A stretch of DNA of 64,000 nucleotides from CAJXMH01 sp040220135 (GTDB lineage Bacteria; Bacteroidota; Bacteroidia; Flavobacteriales_E; Vicingaceae). Below, piece by piece: positions 32,567-41,245 of the stretch. The stretch lies in NCBI GenBank assembly GCA_040220135.1, contig JAVJTT010000007.1:62001-126000 (forward strand), written 5' to 3'. The notes beneath the pieces are model-generated. The model was given only the letters and a program-made list of their open reading frames with translations. It had not been told where the DNA came from and did no database searches. Both the position numbers and the translations under genes were made by a program. Within the stretch, counting starts at the first letter, position 1. Each line of letters opens with the position of its first letter.

Positions 32567-33343
32567 TTAAAGCCGTTCTTCTTTTTTTAAGATGGCTATG
32601 GTTGCGGCTACTGTGCTAATAATGGCTAAAAAGCCGGAAAGGCTCACCCCGATGACCGGAATCAATAAAGCCAAGGCAAAGGGTAAACCATTGCCGACAG
32701 CTAAACCTTTGTTTTGCTTCACAAAATGAATGCTTTCTTTCACTTTTAGTTTGCGTCGCTCAGCGGTATAATCCATAAATGAAAAACCGTAGTAATAAGA
32801 AGAGATAAGTAAGAGTGTTGGAGTGCTAAGTAAGCCAACCACCGGAATGAAGCTGACAAAAAAGAGTATGATCATGGCCAAAAGTTCAATCAGGAAGTTT
32901 CTTGCGGCTAATAGAATGCCTCGCCACATGTCTTTGATTAACTGCAGCCAAGAGAAAGGAACGTCTGTTCCGAGGATGATTTTCTCTGTTTTTTCTGAAA
33001 CATAAGCCAAAACCGGAGAAAGTAGAATTAAGATCACATAACCCCCGATAAAGGCGAAGAAGAGAAAGAAGAAAATGCGCAAAATCAGCCAAATGAAAAA
33101 GCTCAACGTGCCGGCAAGAAATTCAGCTCCCCAAAAGTCCCAGCTGTCTGGTTCCCAGGCCGACTTAAATGCATCCAAGGCATCTTGAGTAAGATTGCCT
33201 ACCAAGTTTAGACCTAAAACCAAGAGCACAATATTGAGCAAGATGGGGAGGATAAAAAACTTCATCATGCCGTTTTTACGGATAAATTCAACCGCCCTGC
33301 TATAGCTGCTTAGGGCGATTTGTATGTCTTTGAGTAGGCTCAA
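32567..33343 (-). CDS. EI24/CysZ-like integral membrane protein
   Basis: 258 residues with four to six membrane helices (about 25-50, 70-115, 145-175, 215-250). It fits the EI24 (Pfam) family that includes the sulfate transporter CysZ: LKDIQIALSSYSRAVEFIRKNGMMKFFILPILLN at the N-terminus, and YYYGFSFMDYTAERRKLKVKES near residue 185-205. No sulfur assimilation gene is nearby, so a sulfate role is unproven. It starts only a few bases from the divergent BspA-like gene's upstream region. Confidence 0.75.
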   Translation of the reverse strand: MSLLKDIQIALSSYSRAVEFIRKNGMMKFFILPILLNIVLLVLGLNLVGNLTQDALDAFKSAWEPDSWDFWGAEFLAGTLSFFIWLILRIFFFLFFAFIGGYVILILLSPVLAYVSEKTEKIILGTDVPFSWLQLIKDMWRGILLAARNFLIELLAMIILFFVSFIPVVGLLSTPTLLLISSYYYGFSFMDYTAERRKLKVKESIHFVKQNKGLAVGNGLPFALALLIPVIGVSLSGFLAIISTVAATIAILKKEERL

Positions 33344-33348
33344 TTATG

Positions 33349-33356
33349 TATTTTTG
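33349..33356 (+). promoter_or_regulatory. -7 element for the BspA-like gene
   Basis: TATTTTTG, an exact TAnnTTTG match, 25 bases before the ATG at 33382. A TTTG at 33329-33332 is 16 bases upstream, slightly short. It lies inside the longer ORF that begins at 33346, supporting the later start. Confidence 0.55.
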
Positions 33357-33381
33357 TCCAAATATCTTAATTAATTATCAG

Positions 33382-34830
33382 ATGAAAACCGCACTTCAAT
33401 TAACGCTAATTCTTGTCCTACTGACAATCATTGGCTTCGCTCAAAAAAGTCCAAACGATTTTGTATTTACCATTAAAACAGATAATCCGGGGGTGACCAA
33501 TGATTCAGCTTATCAACTTCGGTTAGATGTGGGGGTCAACTATAATGTAGACATAGACTGGGATAATGATGGCTCATTCGATACTTTGGGTGTAAACTCA
33601 ACCATAAACCATCAATATTCAAGTACTGGTAGCTATACTATGAGACTCAGAGGAACTTTTCCTAGTATTTATTTAGGCTCAACAATAAACAACTTTAACA
33701 CGGATGCTAAAAAACTAGTATCAGTTGATCAATGGGGAGACCAAGTCTGGACTTTCATGGACCAGATGTTTCTAGCTTGTGATTCTTTGGTAGCCTTACC
33801 AACTGATACGCCGAACTTAAGTCAAGTAACTACCATGAATTTTATGTTTAAGTTTTCAAGCTCTTTTCAAAAAGGAGTGGCCCATTGGGATGTATCGAAT
33901 GTTACTTCTATGATTTCTATGTTTGATGGAGCATTTCAGTTTAACGATTCAATTGGTAGTTGGGACGTATCTAATGTAAGTGATATGAGGTATATGTTTA
34001 AAGCAGCCACATCTTTCAATCAACCCTTAAATGCCTGGGATGTTTCGAACGTGACTAACATGGAAAGGATGTTTTTAGGGGCCACAGCTTTTAATCAATC
34101 ATTGAATGCCTGGGATGTTTCGAATGTGACTAACATGGAAGGGATGTTCAACTATGCCATTAATTTCAATGAATCCTTAAATAATTGGGATGTCTCGAGT
34201 GTAATAGATATGAACGGAATGTTTGAGAGAGCTTGGAGTTTTAATCAACCTTTATACCAATGGGATGTTTCGAATGTAAGTGAAATGAGGCGGGTGTTTT
34301 ACCATGCAAGTAGCTTTAATCAACCACTCACAAATTGGAGCTTTGCTAGCTTTAATACTAATAATATTTATAATTTAAGTCAATTTCTTTCTAATTCGGG
34401 ACTTTCTACTTCAAACTATGATAGTCTATTAATACATTGGTACACAAATTATCCGAGCCTTAATGCAAATGTTGGAGCTCATACTCTTGAATTTTGCCAA
34501 GCTAGCGCTCAGAGAGATTCATTGATTGCTAGCGGTTGGACATTTCTGGGAGATACTTTGGACTCAAATTGCCAATTAGTAGGTTTAGAAGAAGACATGG
34601 TAAAGCAAAGCAAATTTCTAATCTACCCCATTCCAAGTTCAGACTATGTCACTATTTTAGCTGAGAATCTAAATGGAGAAAGACTGAGGATTTTCAATAC
34701 GCAAGGTCAGCTCGTTAAAGAATTACAGCTAAATACAAAACAAACAAGTCTAGATGTGAGAGAACTTCCAAACGGGATATACTTCATGCAAGGAAAGGGC
34801 ATTAGTGAAAAGTTGGTGGTACAGCACTAG
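33382..34830 (+). CDS. BspA-type leucine-rich repeat (DUF285) surface protein with T9SS sorting domain
   Basis: 482 residues from the ATG at 33382 (MKTALQLTLILVLLTIIGFAQ signal peptide). The earlier ATG at 33346 is inside the promoter region. After a beta-rich domain (about 25-130) come seven DUF285 repeats of 25 residues, each with W(D)VSNVT.M..MF..A..FNQ.L. The T9SS sorting domain closes the protein (about 405-482, LIYPIPSSDYVTILAENL). In Bacteroidota such proteins are surface adhesins or enzyme scaffolds; the ligand is unknown. Confidence 0.85.
   Translation: MKTALQLTLILVLLTIIGFAQKSPNDFVFTIKTDNPGVTNDSAYQLRLDVGVNYNVDIDWDNDGSFDTLGVNSTINHQYSSTGSYTMRLRGTFPSIYLGSTINNFNTDAKKLVSVDQWGDQVWTFMDQMFLACDSLVALPTDTPNLSQVTTMNFMFKFSSSFQKGVAHWDVSNVTSMISMFDGAFQFNDSIGSWDVSNVSDMRYMFKAATSFNQPLNAWDVSNVTNMERMFLGATAFNQSLNAWDVSNVTNMEGMFNYAINFNESLNNWDVSSVIDMNGMFERAWSFNQPLYQWDVSNVSEMRRVFYHASSFNQPLTNWSFASFNTNNIYNLSQFLSNSGLSTSNYDSLLIHWYTNYPSLNANVGAHTLEFCQASAQRDSLIASGWTFLGDTLDSNCQLVGLEEDMVKQSKFLIYPIPSSDYVTILAENLNGERLRIFNTQGQLVKELQLNTKQTSLDVRELPNGIYFMQGKGISEKLVVQH
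34003..34152 (+). repeat. Near-identical 75-base direct repeats within the DUF285 array
   Basis: Two successive 75-base units contain almost the same run from TTTAATCAA through AATGCCTGGGATGTTTCGAA and GTGACTAACATGGAA. The neighbouring units are diverged. This suggests recent expansion or homogenisation inside the array. Confidence 0.6.
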
Positions 34831-35558
34831 TCTTTTAAATACTCAACTAGCTTAGAAATTGGCTTGGCCTCCTTTCTTAAATTGCAACACCAAAACTCTC
34901 GCTTGCCATATTTCCATTTTTGCTGTTTGGTGTGCTTTGCATTTAATTGTTTAATCAAAGTCGGCTTGTCGATCCAAGCGGCTAAATAAGTATCAGTTTC
35001 ATAGCGAAAGGCAGCAAATTCTTGATATATCTTGTCAACTGCAATTCCACCATGGCCTCTGAGCGGAGTCGAAGAGTCCATGGGGCGCTCGAAGCCCGAG
35101 AGGTTTCTTCTACTTTTCAACCATTCGTCTTTTCGCAAGCGCAATTGTTTGAAAAATAGCTGTACGTGCACATCACCTTTCAATTCTTCTACCGTTTGAT
35201 TACCTCTACGAATCAGCTTTATGTCTCGCTTTTCTGCAATGGTTTCAAAAGTTTCATCTGCATCGGGAATCAGAGAAGTTTTTAACTCCAATTCAATCGG
35301 TCTGCCTTCTTTTTCAAATAAAAAGTCTACGTCCATGCCGCTGGCTTCATCAGCATGATTGCAAGAAAAGTTGCGAATGTCGTTTTGCTTCAACCACTTT
35401 CGAAATGCGATTTCTCCCACATAACCTCTTAGCTTACTATCGAAGGCTACATTGGGGTGGCGGTTTCTTAAATTATCGATAAAGTTGTGCTGCAATGCTT
35501 GCTCTAAGGCTTGCATCACTTCTGCTTTTTGCAAGGGTATGTGCACCCAATCAAGCAT
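34827..35558 (-). CDS. Putative restriction endonuclease, PD-(D/E)XK-like
   Basis: 243 residues. The core GYVGEIAFRKWL (E49), GMDVDFLFEKEG (D76/D78) and IELELKTS (E91, K93) has the acid-D-ExK arrangement of PD-(D/E)XK nucleases. It overlaps the upstream DNA methyltransferase gene by 8 bases, the usual order for a restriction-modification pair. Residues about 153-173 (GFERPMDSSTPLRGHGG) come from a palindromic DNA repeat inserted in frame, and may be a surface loop. No family name is assigned; the nuclease call is from the motif and the neighbour. Recognition sequence unknown. Confidence 0.65.
   Translation of the reverse strand: MLDWVHIPLQKAEVMQALEQALQHNFIDNLRNRHPNVAFDSKLRGYVGEIAFRKWLKQNDIRNFSCNHADEASGMDVDFLFEKEGRPIELELKTSLIPDADETFETIAEKRDIKLIRRGNQTVEELKGDVHVQLFFKQLRLRKDEWLKSRRNLSGFERPMDSSTPLRGHGGIAVDKIYQEFAAFRYETDTYLAAWIDKPTLIKQLNAKHTKQQKWKYGKREFWCCNLRKEAKPISKLVEYLKD
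35050..35083. repeat. Palindromic repeat inserted in frame within the nuclease gene
   Basis: Arms CCATGG-C-CTCT (35050-35060) and AGAG-T-CCATGG (35073-35083) pair as 6+4 bases with one mismatch around GAGCGGAGTCGA. The core is the CTTCGAC-n-GCTCAG repeat found also at 32304-32333. The reading frame stays open across it. Confidence 0.7.
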
Positions 35559-36840
35559 CTTTTAACTTCAGTTGAAAATACCGCAGTTGATTTTGGCTAA
35601 GAGCCGCTACTTTTTTTCCGGAGCGTTTTTGATAACCTTGAATTACATTCTTGTTTCTTGGGTAGGTAATCTTTCGGCAAATCCCATTCTCATTATTGGT
35701 GATCAAGGTGCATCTGCGTTTACCACCATCTGCTTGGTTTTGCAGCATCGTGGCGTGCAAACTGCTCCCCGAGCCGGCAAAAAAGTCTAAAACTCTAGCT
35801 TCTTTCTTATCCATCAACTCCATGAAAAAGCGGATCAGATCTGTGGGTTTGGGATAAGTAAAATGCTCTTCCGGCAAGATGTCTTTCAGCTCATTGCTTC
35901 CTTTGGCATTGCTGAATGCTAGCAAAGCTCGGTGGGGCAGTTTTCGGATTCGTTTTTTGTCTTGATTGTCCACATACTGGTATTGCTTAATGTAGACTTT
36001 CCAACCTTCTTTACGCTGTTTAAACTCAATGAAATCATGTTTTAATCCCCAATCAAACTTCTCCTTGTTCCATCGCCAGGTGTTGGGTTTTCCAACTTTT
36101 CCACCTGACTTTATTTTGCTGCCATCGGGAGCAGTAATCAAATAATCCATGCTTTTGCTGTAGCTGCCACGGTAGTCTAAGTCACGCAAGTAATATTTGC
36201 CTCTTTTCTTCACAAAGTCGTCGCTGTAGCGGTACTTTTTATCGCTTTCAACATCTACTTCTGCCTTAGCGAATTCCAACTTATTAATGTTTTTAGCATA
36301 ACAAAGCACGTAATCGTATTCCACAGCCACTTGCTTGCTATCATGGCCGCTACCGGCCTTGCATTTTCGAATAAAGTTGGCCACAAAGTTCTGCTGCCCG
36401 AAAATGCCATCGCAGAGCAGTTTTAATCTTGCTTGCTCATAATCATCAATGGAAAGAAAAATGGCTCCATCTTCGGTGAGCAATTCTTTAGCGAGTAAGA
36501 GGCGTTTGTACATAAAGGAAATCCACTTGGAATGGCGTAGCTCATCTTCCTCATCTACATAATGGTCGTTGTATTTAAAATCTTTGTTTCCGGTGTTATA
36601 GGGAGGGTCAATGTATATCAAATCAAATTGCTCCCGGCTTTGTTTCAAATAATGCAGGCCGAGCAAGTTATCTCCTTCAAAGAGTCGATGTTCCGGACCG
36701 TTTTCTCCCAAGCCAAGTGGTTTGTTTTCTGCTAAATAGAGCTTTTGATTGGCGAGCACTAGCTCAATGGCTTCAGGCTTTTCTTCCCAAAATAGGCCGC
36801 ATTTTTTCTGAAAGTTTAAAATTGAATTAGAGGTCTTCAA
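35551..36840 (-). CDS. DNA methyltransferase, type III Mod-like beta class
   Basis: 429 residues. Catalytic motif DPPYNTG (78-84) precedes the SAM motif DFFAGSGSS (352-360), the order of beta-class N6-adenine/N4-cytosine enzymes. FLSIDDYEQARLKLLCDGIFG and the tail TNNENGICRKITYPRNKNVIQGY match type III Mod subunits. The target recognition region (about 190-300) is lysine-rich. No type III Res helicase is adjacent. Instead a small PD-(D/E)XK nuclease gene overlaps its 3' end by 8 bases, so the system may behave like a type II pair. Confidence 0.85.
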   Translation of the reverse strand: MKTSNSILNFQKKCGLFWEEKPEAIELVLANQKLYLAENKPLGLGENGPEHRLFEGDNLLGLHYLKQSREQFDLIYIDPPYNTGNKDFKYNDHYVDEEDELRHSKWISFMYKRLLLAKELLTEDGAIFLSIDDYEQARLKLLCDGIFGQQNFVANFIRKCKAGSGHDSKQVAVEYDYVLCYAKNINKLEFAKAEVDVESDKKYRYSDDFVKKRGKYYLRDLDYRGSYSKSMDYLITAPDGSKIKSGGKVGKPNTWRWNKEKFDWGLKHDFIEFKQRKEGWKVYIKQYQYVDNQDKKRIRKLPHRALLAFSNAKGSNELKDILPEEHFTYPKPTDLIRFFMELMDKKEARVLDFFAGSGSSLHATMLQNQADGGKRRCTLITNNENGICRKITYPRNKNVIQGYQKRSGKKVAALSQNQLRYFQLKLKDA

Positions 36841-36887
36841 GGGATTAGCCGTTTAGGGCATAAAGGTAGCAGATTCGCTAGAAAGAT

Positions 36888-38060
36888 TTAATCGTTTTCT
36901 TTTTCTCTGCGCTTTAGCTCTTCTTGTACCAAGTCTAACTCTCGGTTTGTCTGTCCGGCAATGGAAGAGTTTTCTTCCGCACGACGGATCAAATAAGGCA
37001 TTACCTCTTTGATCGGTCCGTAAGGTACATACTTGGCTACATTGTAATTTTCCTTGGCCAAGTTGAAGCTAATATGATCACTCATTCCTAAGAGTTGGGA
37101 AAAATAGATCAAGGGGTTGTCAGGGGCAATGCCTTTATTCTTCATCTGGTCGGCCAACCTAAGCGAACTGTACTCATTGTGTGATCCACAACAAAAGGCG
37201 ATGCGATCCATATGGTCAAGGCAAAAATCAATGGCTTTGTTAAAGTCTAGATCTGTAGCTTGTTTGCTGGGCTGAATCGGATCTTCATAGCCTTTTCTAG
37301 CAGCGCGGGCTCGCTCTTTTTCCATGTAAGCTCCACGTACGATCTTTAAGCCCACGTAAAATTCTTCAGCAATACTTTGGTCATACAAGCGCTTAATGTA
37401 TTCCATTCGATCATGTCGGTACAATTGAGCTGTATTGTAAACAATAGCTCGTTCTGTATTGTAGCGGTGCATCATGATCAGGGCAATCTCATCGATGGCC
37501 ACTTGAATCCAGCTTTCTTCCGCATCAATCATGATTGGGATACCGGCGTTATAGGCGTTTTGGCAAATAATGTCAGCTCGATTTCTACCACGCAAGAAAG
37601 TTTCTGTCTCTTCGTCTGTCAACTCTTCTCTTGCAGAAACCTTTTTTAAGAGATCAAAAGGAATTACGGCAGTCATTTTAAACACACAGAAGGGTACATT
37701 GCTGTCTTTACTGGCTCTCTCAATAGAGGCTACCGCCTTACCCAAAAACTGGTCAAAGTCTTCTTCTCTTTGCTTTCCTTCTACGGAATAATCTAAAATA
37801 GTTTTCACGTTGAATTGCGCCAATTCTTGAATACGAGGCTCGCAATCTTCAATGCTTTCTCCGCCGCAAAAATGCTCGAATACCGTCGACCGGATAATCC
37901 CTTTAATGGGTAGCCGCATGGCGAGAGCAAATTCCAACATCTTTCCACCGATTTTAGTCAACCAGCCGATCGACATAAACCGGAAAAGCCAATTGGACTT
38001 TTTGAGGAAGAGATTGCTTTTGTTGGCAAAGGCTATTTTAGTATTGTCGAAACTTAGCAT
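36888..38060 (-). CDS. Proline dehydrogenase family protein
   Basis: 390 residues of the PRODH FAD-binding barrel, which oxidises proline to pyrroline-5-carboxylate. Signature segments: TILDYSVEGKQREEDFD, FCVFKMTAVIPFDLL, IMIDAEESWIQVAIDE, VGLKIVRGAYMEKERARA (flavin and substrate arginine region), ATDLDFNKAIDFCLDH and AFCCGSHNEYSSL. It is a stand-alone enzyme without the fused P5C dehydrogenase of PutA. Its ATG overlaps the fabD stop by one base (TAATG), showing translational coupling to an unrelated pathway gene. Confidence 0.9.
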   Translation of the reverse strand: MLSFDNTKIAFANKSNLFLKKSNWLFRFMSIGWLTKIGGKMLEFALAMRLPIKGIIRSTVFEHFCGGESIEDCEPRIQELAQFNVKTILDYSVEGKQREEDFDQFLGKAVASIERASKDSNVPFCVFKMTAVIPFDLLKKVSAREELTDEETETFLRGRNRADIICQNAYNAGIPIMIDAEESWIQVAIDEIALIMMHRYNTERAIVYNTAQLYRHDRMEYIKRLYDQSIAEEFYVGLKIVRGAYMEKERARAARKGYEDPIQPSKQATDLDFNKAIDFCLDHMDRIAFCCGSHNEYSSLRLADQMKNKGIAPDNPLIYFSQLLGMSDHISFNLAKENYNVAKYVPYGPIKEVMPYLIRRAEENSSIAGQTNRELDLVQEELKRREKEND

Positions 38061-38941
38061 TATAGGCTGGCGCTTTCGGTTTCAAAATGGCGGTCTACTT
38101 TTTTCACCAAACCTTGCAGCACCTTTCCCGGCCCTACTTCAATCATTTTAGAGGCGCCGTCTTCAATCATTTGATGCATGGTTTGTGTCCAGCGGACCGG
38201 GGCTGTTAACTGAGCGACCAAATTGGTGCGTATTTCAGCAGGGTCAGTAACGCCTTTAGCTACTACGTTTTGGTAAACCGGACAAATCGGCTCTTTTATT
38301 TCAGTCTGCTTGATAGCTTCTTCTAATTCCGCTCTAGCTGGTTCCATTAAAGGAGAATGAAAAGCACCTCCCACTGGCAATAATAAGGCTCGTTTGGCAC
38401 CAGATTCCTTGAGAATTTCACAGGCTTTTTCAACCGCATCAGTAGTCCCTGAAATCACTAATTGACCAGGGCAATTGTAATTAGCCGGAACCACCACGCC
38501 TGGTATATTTTGGCAAATGGCTTCTACTTGATCGTCTTCCATGCCGAGCACAGCCGCCATAGTAGAAGGCTCTGCTTCACAGGCTTTTTGCATGGCGTTT
38601 GCCCGTTGAGAAACGAGTTTTAAACCATCCTCAAAACTCATTGCGCCCGCAGCTACTAAAGCTGAAAATTCACCCAAAGAATGTCCGGCCGTCATATCGG
38701 GCTTAAATTCTTCGCCTAAAGTTTTGGCCAATATCACTGAGTGTAAGAAAATAGCCGGTTGGGTTACTTTGGTTTGCTTTAATTCTTCGGCCGAACCTTC
38801 AAACATGATATCAGTAATGGAAAAGCCAAGAATCTCATTGGCTTTCTCAAACAAATTTTTTGCTTCTTCTGAGCTGTCGTAAAGCTCTTTACCCATGCCC
38901 GAAAATTGGGCTCCTTGACCGGGAAAAACGTATGCGTTCAT
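38060..38941 (-). CDS. fabD: Malonyl-CoA:ACP transacylase
   Basis: Loads malonyl groups on acyl carrier protein for fatty acid synthesis. The product has 293 residues. It starts MNAYVFPGQGAQFSGMGKEL (oxyanion loop), has the nucleophile serine in AGHSLGEFSALVAAGA (S88), TQPAIFLHSV, and the catalytic histidine in GGAFHSPLM. Length and motifs are complete. It is upstream of proline dehydrogenase with a one-base overlap, and a hairpin separates it from the BI-1 gene upstream. Confidence 0.95.
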   Translation of the reverse strand: MNAYVFPGQGAQFSGMGKELYDSSEEAKNLFEKANEILGFSITDIMFEGSAEELKQTKVTQPAIFLHSVILAKTLGEEFKPDMTAGHSLGEFSALVAAGAMSFEDGLKLVSQRANAMQKACEAEPSTMAAVLGMEDDQVEAICQNIPGVVVPANYNCPGQLVISGTTDAVEKACEILKESGAKRALLLPVGGAFHSPLMEPARAELEEAIKQTEIKEPICPVYQNVVAKGVTDPAEIRTNLVAQLTAPVRWTQTMHQMIEDGASKMIEVGPGKVLQGLVKKVDRHFETESASL

Positions 38942-38972
38942 AGTGTTTGGTTTAATTTTTTATAAAGAGAAT

Positions 38973-38998
38973 GCCTGTCTTACTCTTAGCAGACAGGC
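38973..38998 (-). terminator. Hairpin between the BI-1 gene and fabD
   Basis: GCCTGTCT / AGACAGGC (38973-38980, 38991-38998) forms an 8-base-pair stem with a 10-base loop. On the minus strand it is followed by a moderately T-rich stretch, so it may end the BI-1 transcript or only attenuate it. Confidence 0.45.
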
Positions 38999-39028
38999 AA
39001 ACTTTGCTTTTGTTTTCGTTTGGTTGAA

Positions 39029-39775
39029 CTATCTCCTGTCGCCAAATAGTCGCAACAAAAATAGGAATAGGTTCACAAAATCTAAGTAAAGGGTTAAGGC
39101 GCCCATTACCGCTAATTTATTGGTTGATTCTGTACCGTATTCTACACCTGAACCAATGCGCTTAAGCTTTTGTACATCATAGGCCGTTAAGCCGGTGAAA
39201 ATTAAAACACCCACGCAACTAATGATATAGTCCATCATGGCGCTGCCCAAAAACATATTAATGATCATGGCTACAACTAATCCTATGACGGCCATCATTA
39301 AGATGGAGCCAAATTTAGTTAGATCTTGCTTGGTGGTGTAGCCCACTAAGGCCATGGTGCCAAAAGTAGCCGCGGTAATGAAAAAAGTTGAAGTAATGCT
39401 AGCGGCGGTGTAGGCCAAAAAGATAAAGCTCAAACTCATGCCCATTACGGCTGAGTAAGCAATAAAAAGCAACAACAAGCTAAATGAGGAAAGCCGATTA
39501 AAGGAAAAGGACATCACCAAGACAAAGATCAAGGGAGAAAACATCACCGCATAGCCTAAGATGGTCATGCCTCCAGTTTGAGTGTTAACCAATAAATTCA
39601 TCATGGATTCAGAGCTGCTAAACCAATAGGCAATCACGCCTGTAATAGCTAATGCCCCCGCCATGTAGGTAAATACATTCGATAAAAATGCTTTTACTTG
39701 CTCAGCTGAGCGACTTGCTGTGCCTTCATGCTCGTAGGAAGAAGGGTTGGAATTGAAATTTCTTAGCATATTCAT
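39029..39775 (-). CDS. Bax inhibitor-1 / YccA family membrane protein
   Basis: 248 residues with seven membrane helices after a 30-residue soluble N-terminus. The family pattern shows in FLSNVFTYMAGALAITGVIAY, MSLSFIFLAYTAASITSTFFITAATFGTMALVGY, TKQDLTKFGSILMMAVIGL and the C-terminal FTGLTAYDVQKLKR with LTLYLDFVNLFLFLLRLFG. The conserved aspartates that gate calcium leak in the family are present in the last helices (YDVQK, YLDFVN). Exact role in bacteria is unclear. It is single, between folE and fabD. Confidence 0.92.
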   Translation of the reverse strand: MNMLRNFNSNPSSYEHEGTASRSAEQVKAFLSNVFTYMAGALAITGVIAYWFSSSESMMNLLVNTQTGGMTILGYAVMFSPLIFVLVMSFSFNRLSSFSLLLLFIAYSAVMGMSLSFIFLAYTAASITSTFFITAATFGTMALVGYTTKQDLTKFGSILMMAVIGLVVAMIINMFLGSAMMDYIISCVGVLIFTGLTAYDVQKLKRIGSGVEYGTESTNKLAVMGALTLYLDFVNLFLFLLRLFGDRR

Positions 39776-39846
39776 AAGGTTCTAAATTTAATCGAATTTA
39801 AGCATAAATCGTGCCTACTGAATGAACTGAATTTTTGTCAGACCGG

Positions 39847-40497
39847 CTAGTATAAGTCGGCTGAAATCAATTGAATAAATTCTTTTCGAGTGCTGTCTTT
39901 TTCAAATGCGCCGGTAAAGGAAGAGGTTGTAGTAACCGAATTTTGCTTTTGAATCCCACGCATTTGCATGCATAAATGTTTGGCTTCAATAACCACCGCA
40001 ACACCAAGCGGGTTTAAAGTGTCTTGGATGCAATTCTTGATCTGATCGGTCAAGCGCTCTTGCACTTGCAAACGACGTGAAAAGGCATCGGCTACACGGG
40101 GTATTTTACTCAAGCCTACTATTAGGCCGTTGGGAATATAAGCAATGTGAGCTTTTCCAAAAAAGGGCAACATATGATGTTCGCACATGGAGTAGATCTC
40201 AATGTCTTTGACCAAAACCATTTGACTGTGGTCTTCTTTAAACATGGCCGATTTTAATATTTCAGCCGGATCTAGATCGTAACCGTGCGTCAGGTATTGC
40301 ATGGCTTTGGCAACGCGTTCGGGAGTTTTCTGCAAACCCTCTCGCTTTACGTCTTCTCCCAAGTCGCTGATGATTTCGCTATAATGCGAAGACATGCGAT
40401 CAATTTTTTCATTGTTGTATTGATCGACTCTTTCGTATCCTTCCTGGGTGTCTTTTTCTGCCATCGTAGGAGTATTATTCTCCGAAATATTCGACAT
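39847..40497 (-). CDS. folE: GTP cyclohydrolase I
   Basis: Makes 7,8-dihydroneopterin triphosphate from GTP, the precursor of folate, pterins and queuosine. The product has 216 residues. Zinc and catalytic residues are in EIYSMCEHHMLPFFGKAHIAYIPNG and EAKHLCMQMRGIQK, with RLQVQERLTDQI between. The ATG at 40497 overlaps queD by 23 bases; an ATG at 40464 (MAEKDTQEGY) would lie just after the queD stop and is equally plausible. It is directly downstream of queD, its partner in queuosine synthesis. Confidence 0.95.
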   Translation of the reverse strand: MSNISENNTPTMAEKDTQEGYERVDQYNNEKIDRMSSHYSEIISDLGEDVKREGLQKTPERVAKAMQYLTHGYDLDPAEILKSAMFKEDHSQMVLVKDIEIYSMCEHHMLPFFGKAHIAYIPNGLIVGLSKIPRVADAFSRRLQVQERLTDQIKNCIQDTLNPLGVAVVIEAKHLCMQMRGIQKQNSVTTTSSFTGAFEKDSTRKEFIQLISADLY

Positions 40498-40888
40498 AGT
40501 TATTTTCTGTTTCTTGCAGCTTTACACAGTGCAGACTTGCCCCCATGGCAGCTACCGGTTTTTCTAATTGGTTCCAAATGGCGATGGCAATGTTTTCGGT
40601 GGAACTCATTTTCCCTTGCATGAAATCAACATCAATATTCATGTTTTTATGATCCACTTTTTGGATAACATTTTCCTTGATCAAATTGCCTAAATCTGAC
40701 AAATCAACAACAAATCCGGTGGAAGGTTCTGGAGCCCCTTTTACGGTTACCCAAAGCTCATAATTATGGCCGTGCCAGTTGGGGTTAGAACATTTTCCAA
40801 ACACTTCCATGTTCTTTTCGTCGCTCCAATCTGGCTTTGCTAATTTATGAGCTGCACTGAAGCGTTCTCTTCTGGTAATGTGTACCAT
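40475..40888 (-). CDS. queD: 6-carboxy-5,6,7,8-tetrahydropterin synthase
   Basis: 137 residues, T-fold enzyme that converts dihydroneopterin triphosphate to carboxytetrahydropterin on the way to preQ0. Zinc histidines H14 (FSAAHK), H39 and H41 (NWHGHNYEL) and catalytic C33 (FGKCSNP) are all present, with the later VDLSDLGNLIKE and DHKNMN segments. It is in an operon with folE. Its promoter and first codons are part of the block that is duplicated at 42129-42686, where a truncated copy remains. Confidence 0.93.
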   Translation of the reverse strand: MVHITRRERFSAAHKLAKPDWSDEKNMEVFGKCSNPNWHGHNYELWVTVKGAPEPSTGFVVDLSDLGNLIKENVIQKVDHKNMNIDVDFMQGKMSSTENIAIAIWNQLEKPVAAMGASLHCVKLQETENNYVEYFGE

Positions 40889-40903
40889 TCTTCAAATTTT
40901 TTG

Positions 40904-40911
40904 CAAATATA
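40904..40911 (-). promoter_or_regulatory. -7 element for queD-folE
   Basis: Minus strand TATATTTG, an exact TAnnTTTG match, 15 bases before the queD ATG. An identical box is preserved in the duplicated block at 42187-42194. Confidence 0.55.
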
Positions 40912-41156
40912 GCTTAACCTTTGAGAGTAGAAGTAAGCCGAGGGTAAGTTTAAGCTTTGGAGGATGCTTTTGGATTTAATTATAAATATCTGTATATTAG
41001 AATCTTGAAAACGACAAAATGGAATTTCTAGCCCTTTGTAATACAATTTTTTTTATCGAGAACAAGCAGAGTAGTGACAAAAGTTTCGCTTTCTGCACCA
41101 CAGTCTTTAATAAGCTAAATTCATTTAGAAGAAGCTTGATTTCTTTAGTAGATAAT

Positions 41157-41170
41157 ACACACACACACAC
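41157..41170. repeat. AC dinucleotide repeat, 7 units
   Basis: (AC)7 within leader copy A. The equivalent tract in copy B has six units, so it is the kind of tract that changes length by slippage. Confidence 0.8.
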
Positions 41171-41245
41171 TTTCACTCTGCAAGAACAAACAATCTGCGT
41201 TTTTTATTTAAAGGAAAAAGTACTTTTTGGTGATTGGTTTAATTT

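Noticed and set aside
33880..34330. Regular spacing in the BspA-like gene taken as a CRISPR array
   Set aside because: The repeats are in frame, code for DUF285 units, and have no unique spacers of constant length.
34827..35558. Nuclease gene considered a pseudogene because of the inserted repeat
   Set aside because: The frame is open throughout, and catalytic residues and the overlap with the methyltransferase are intact.
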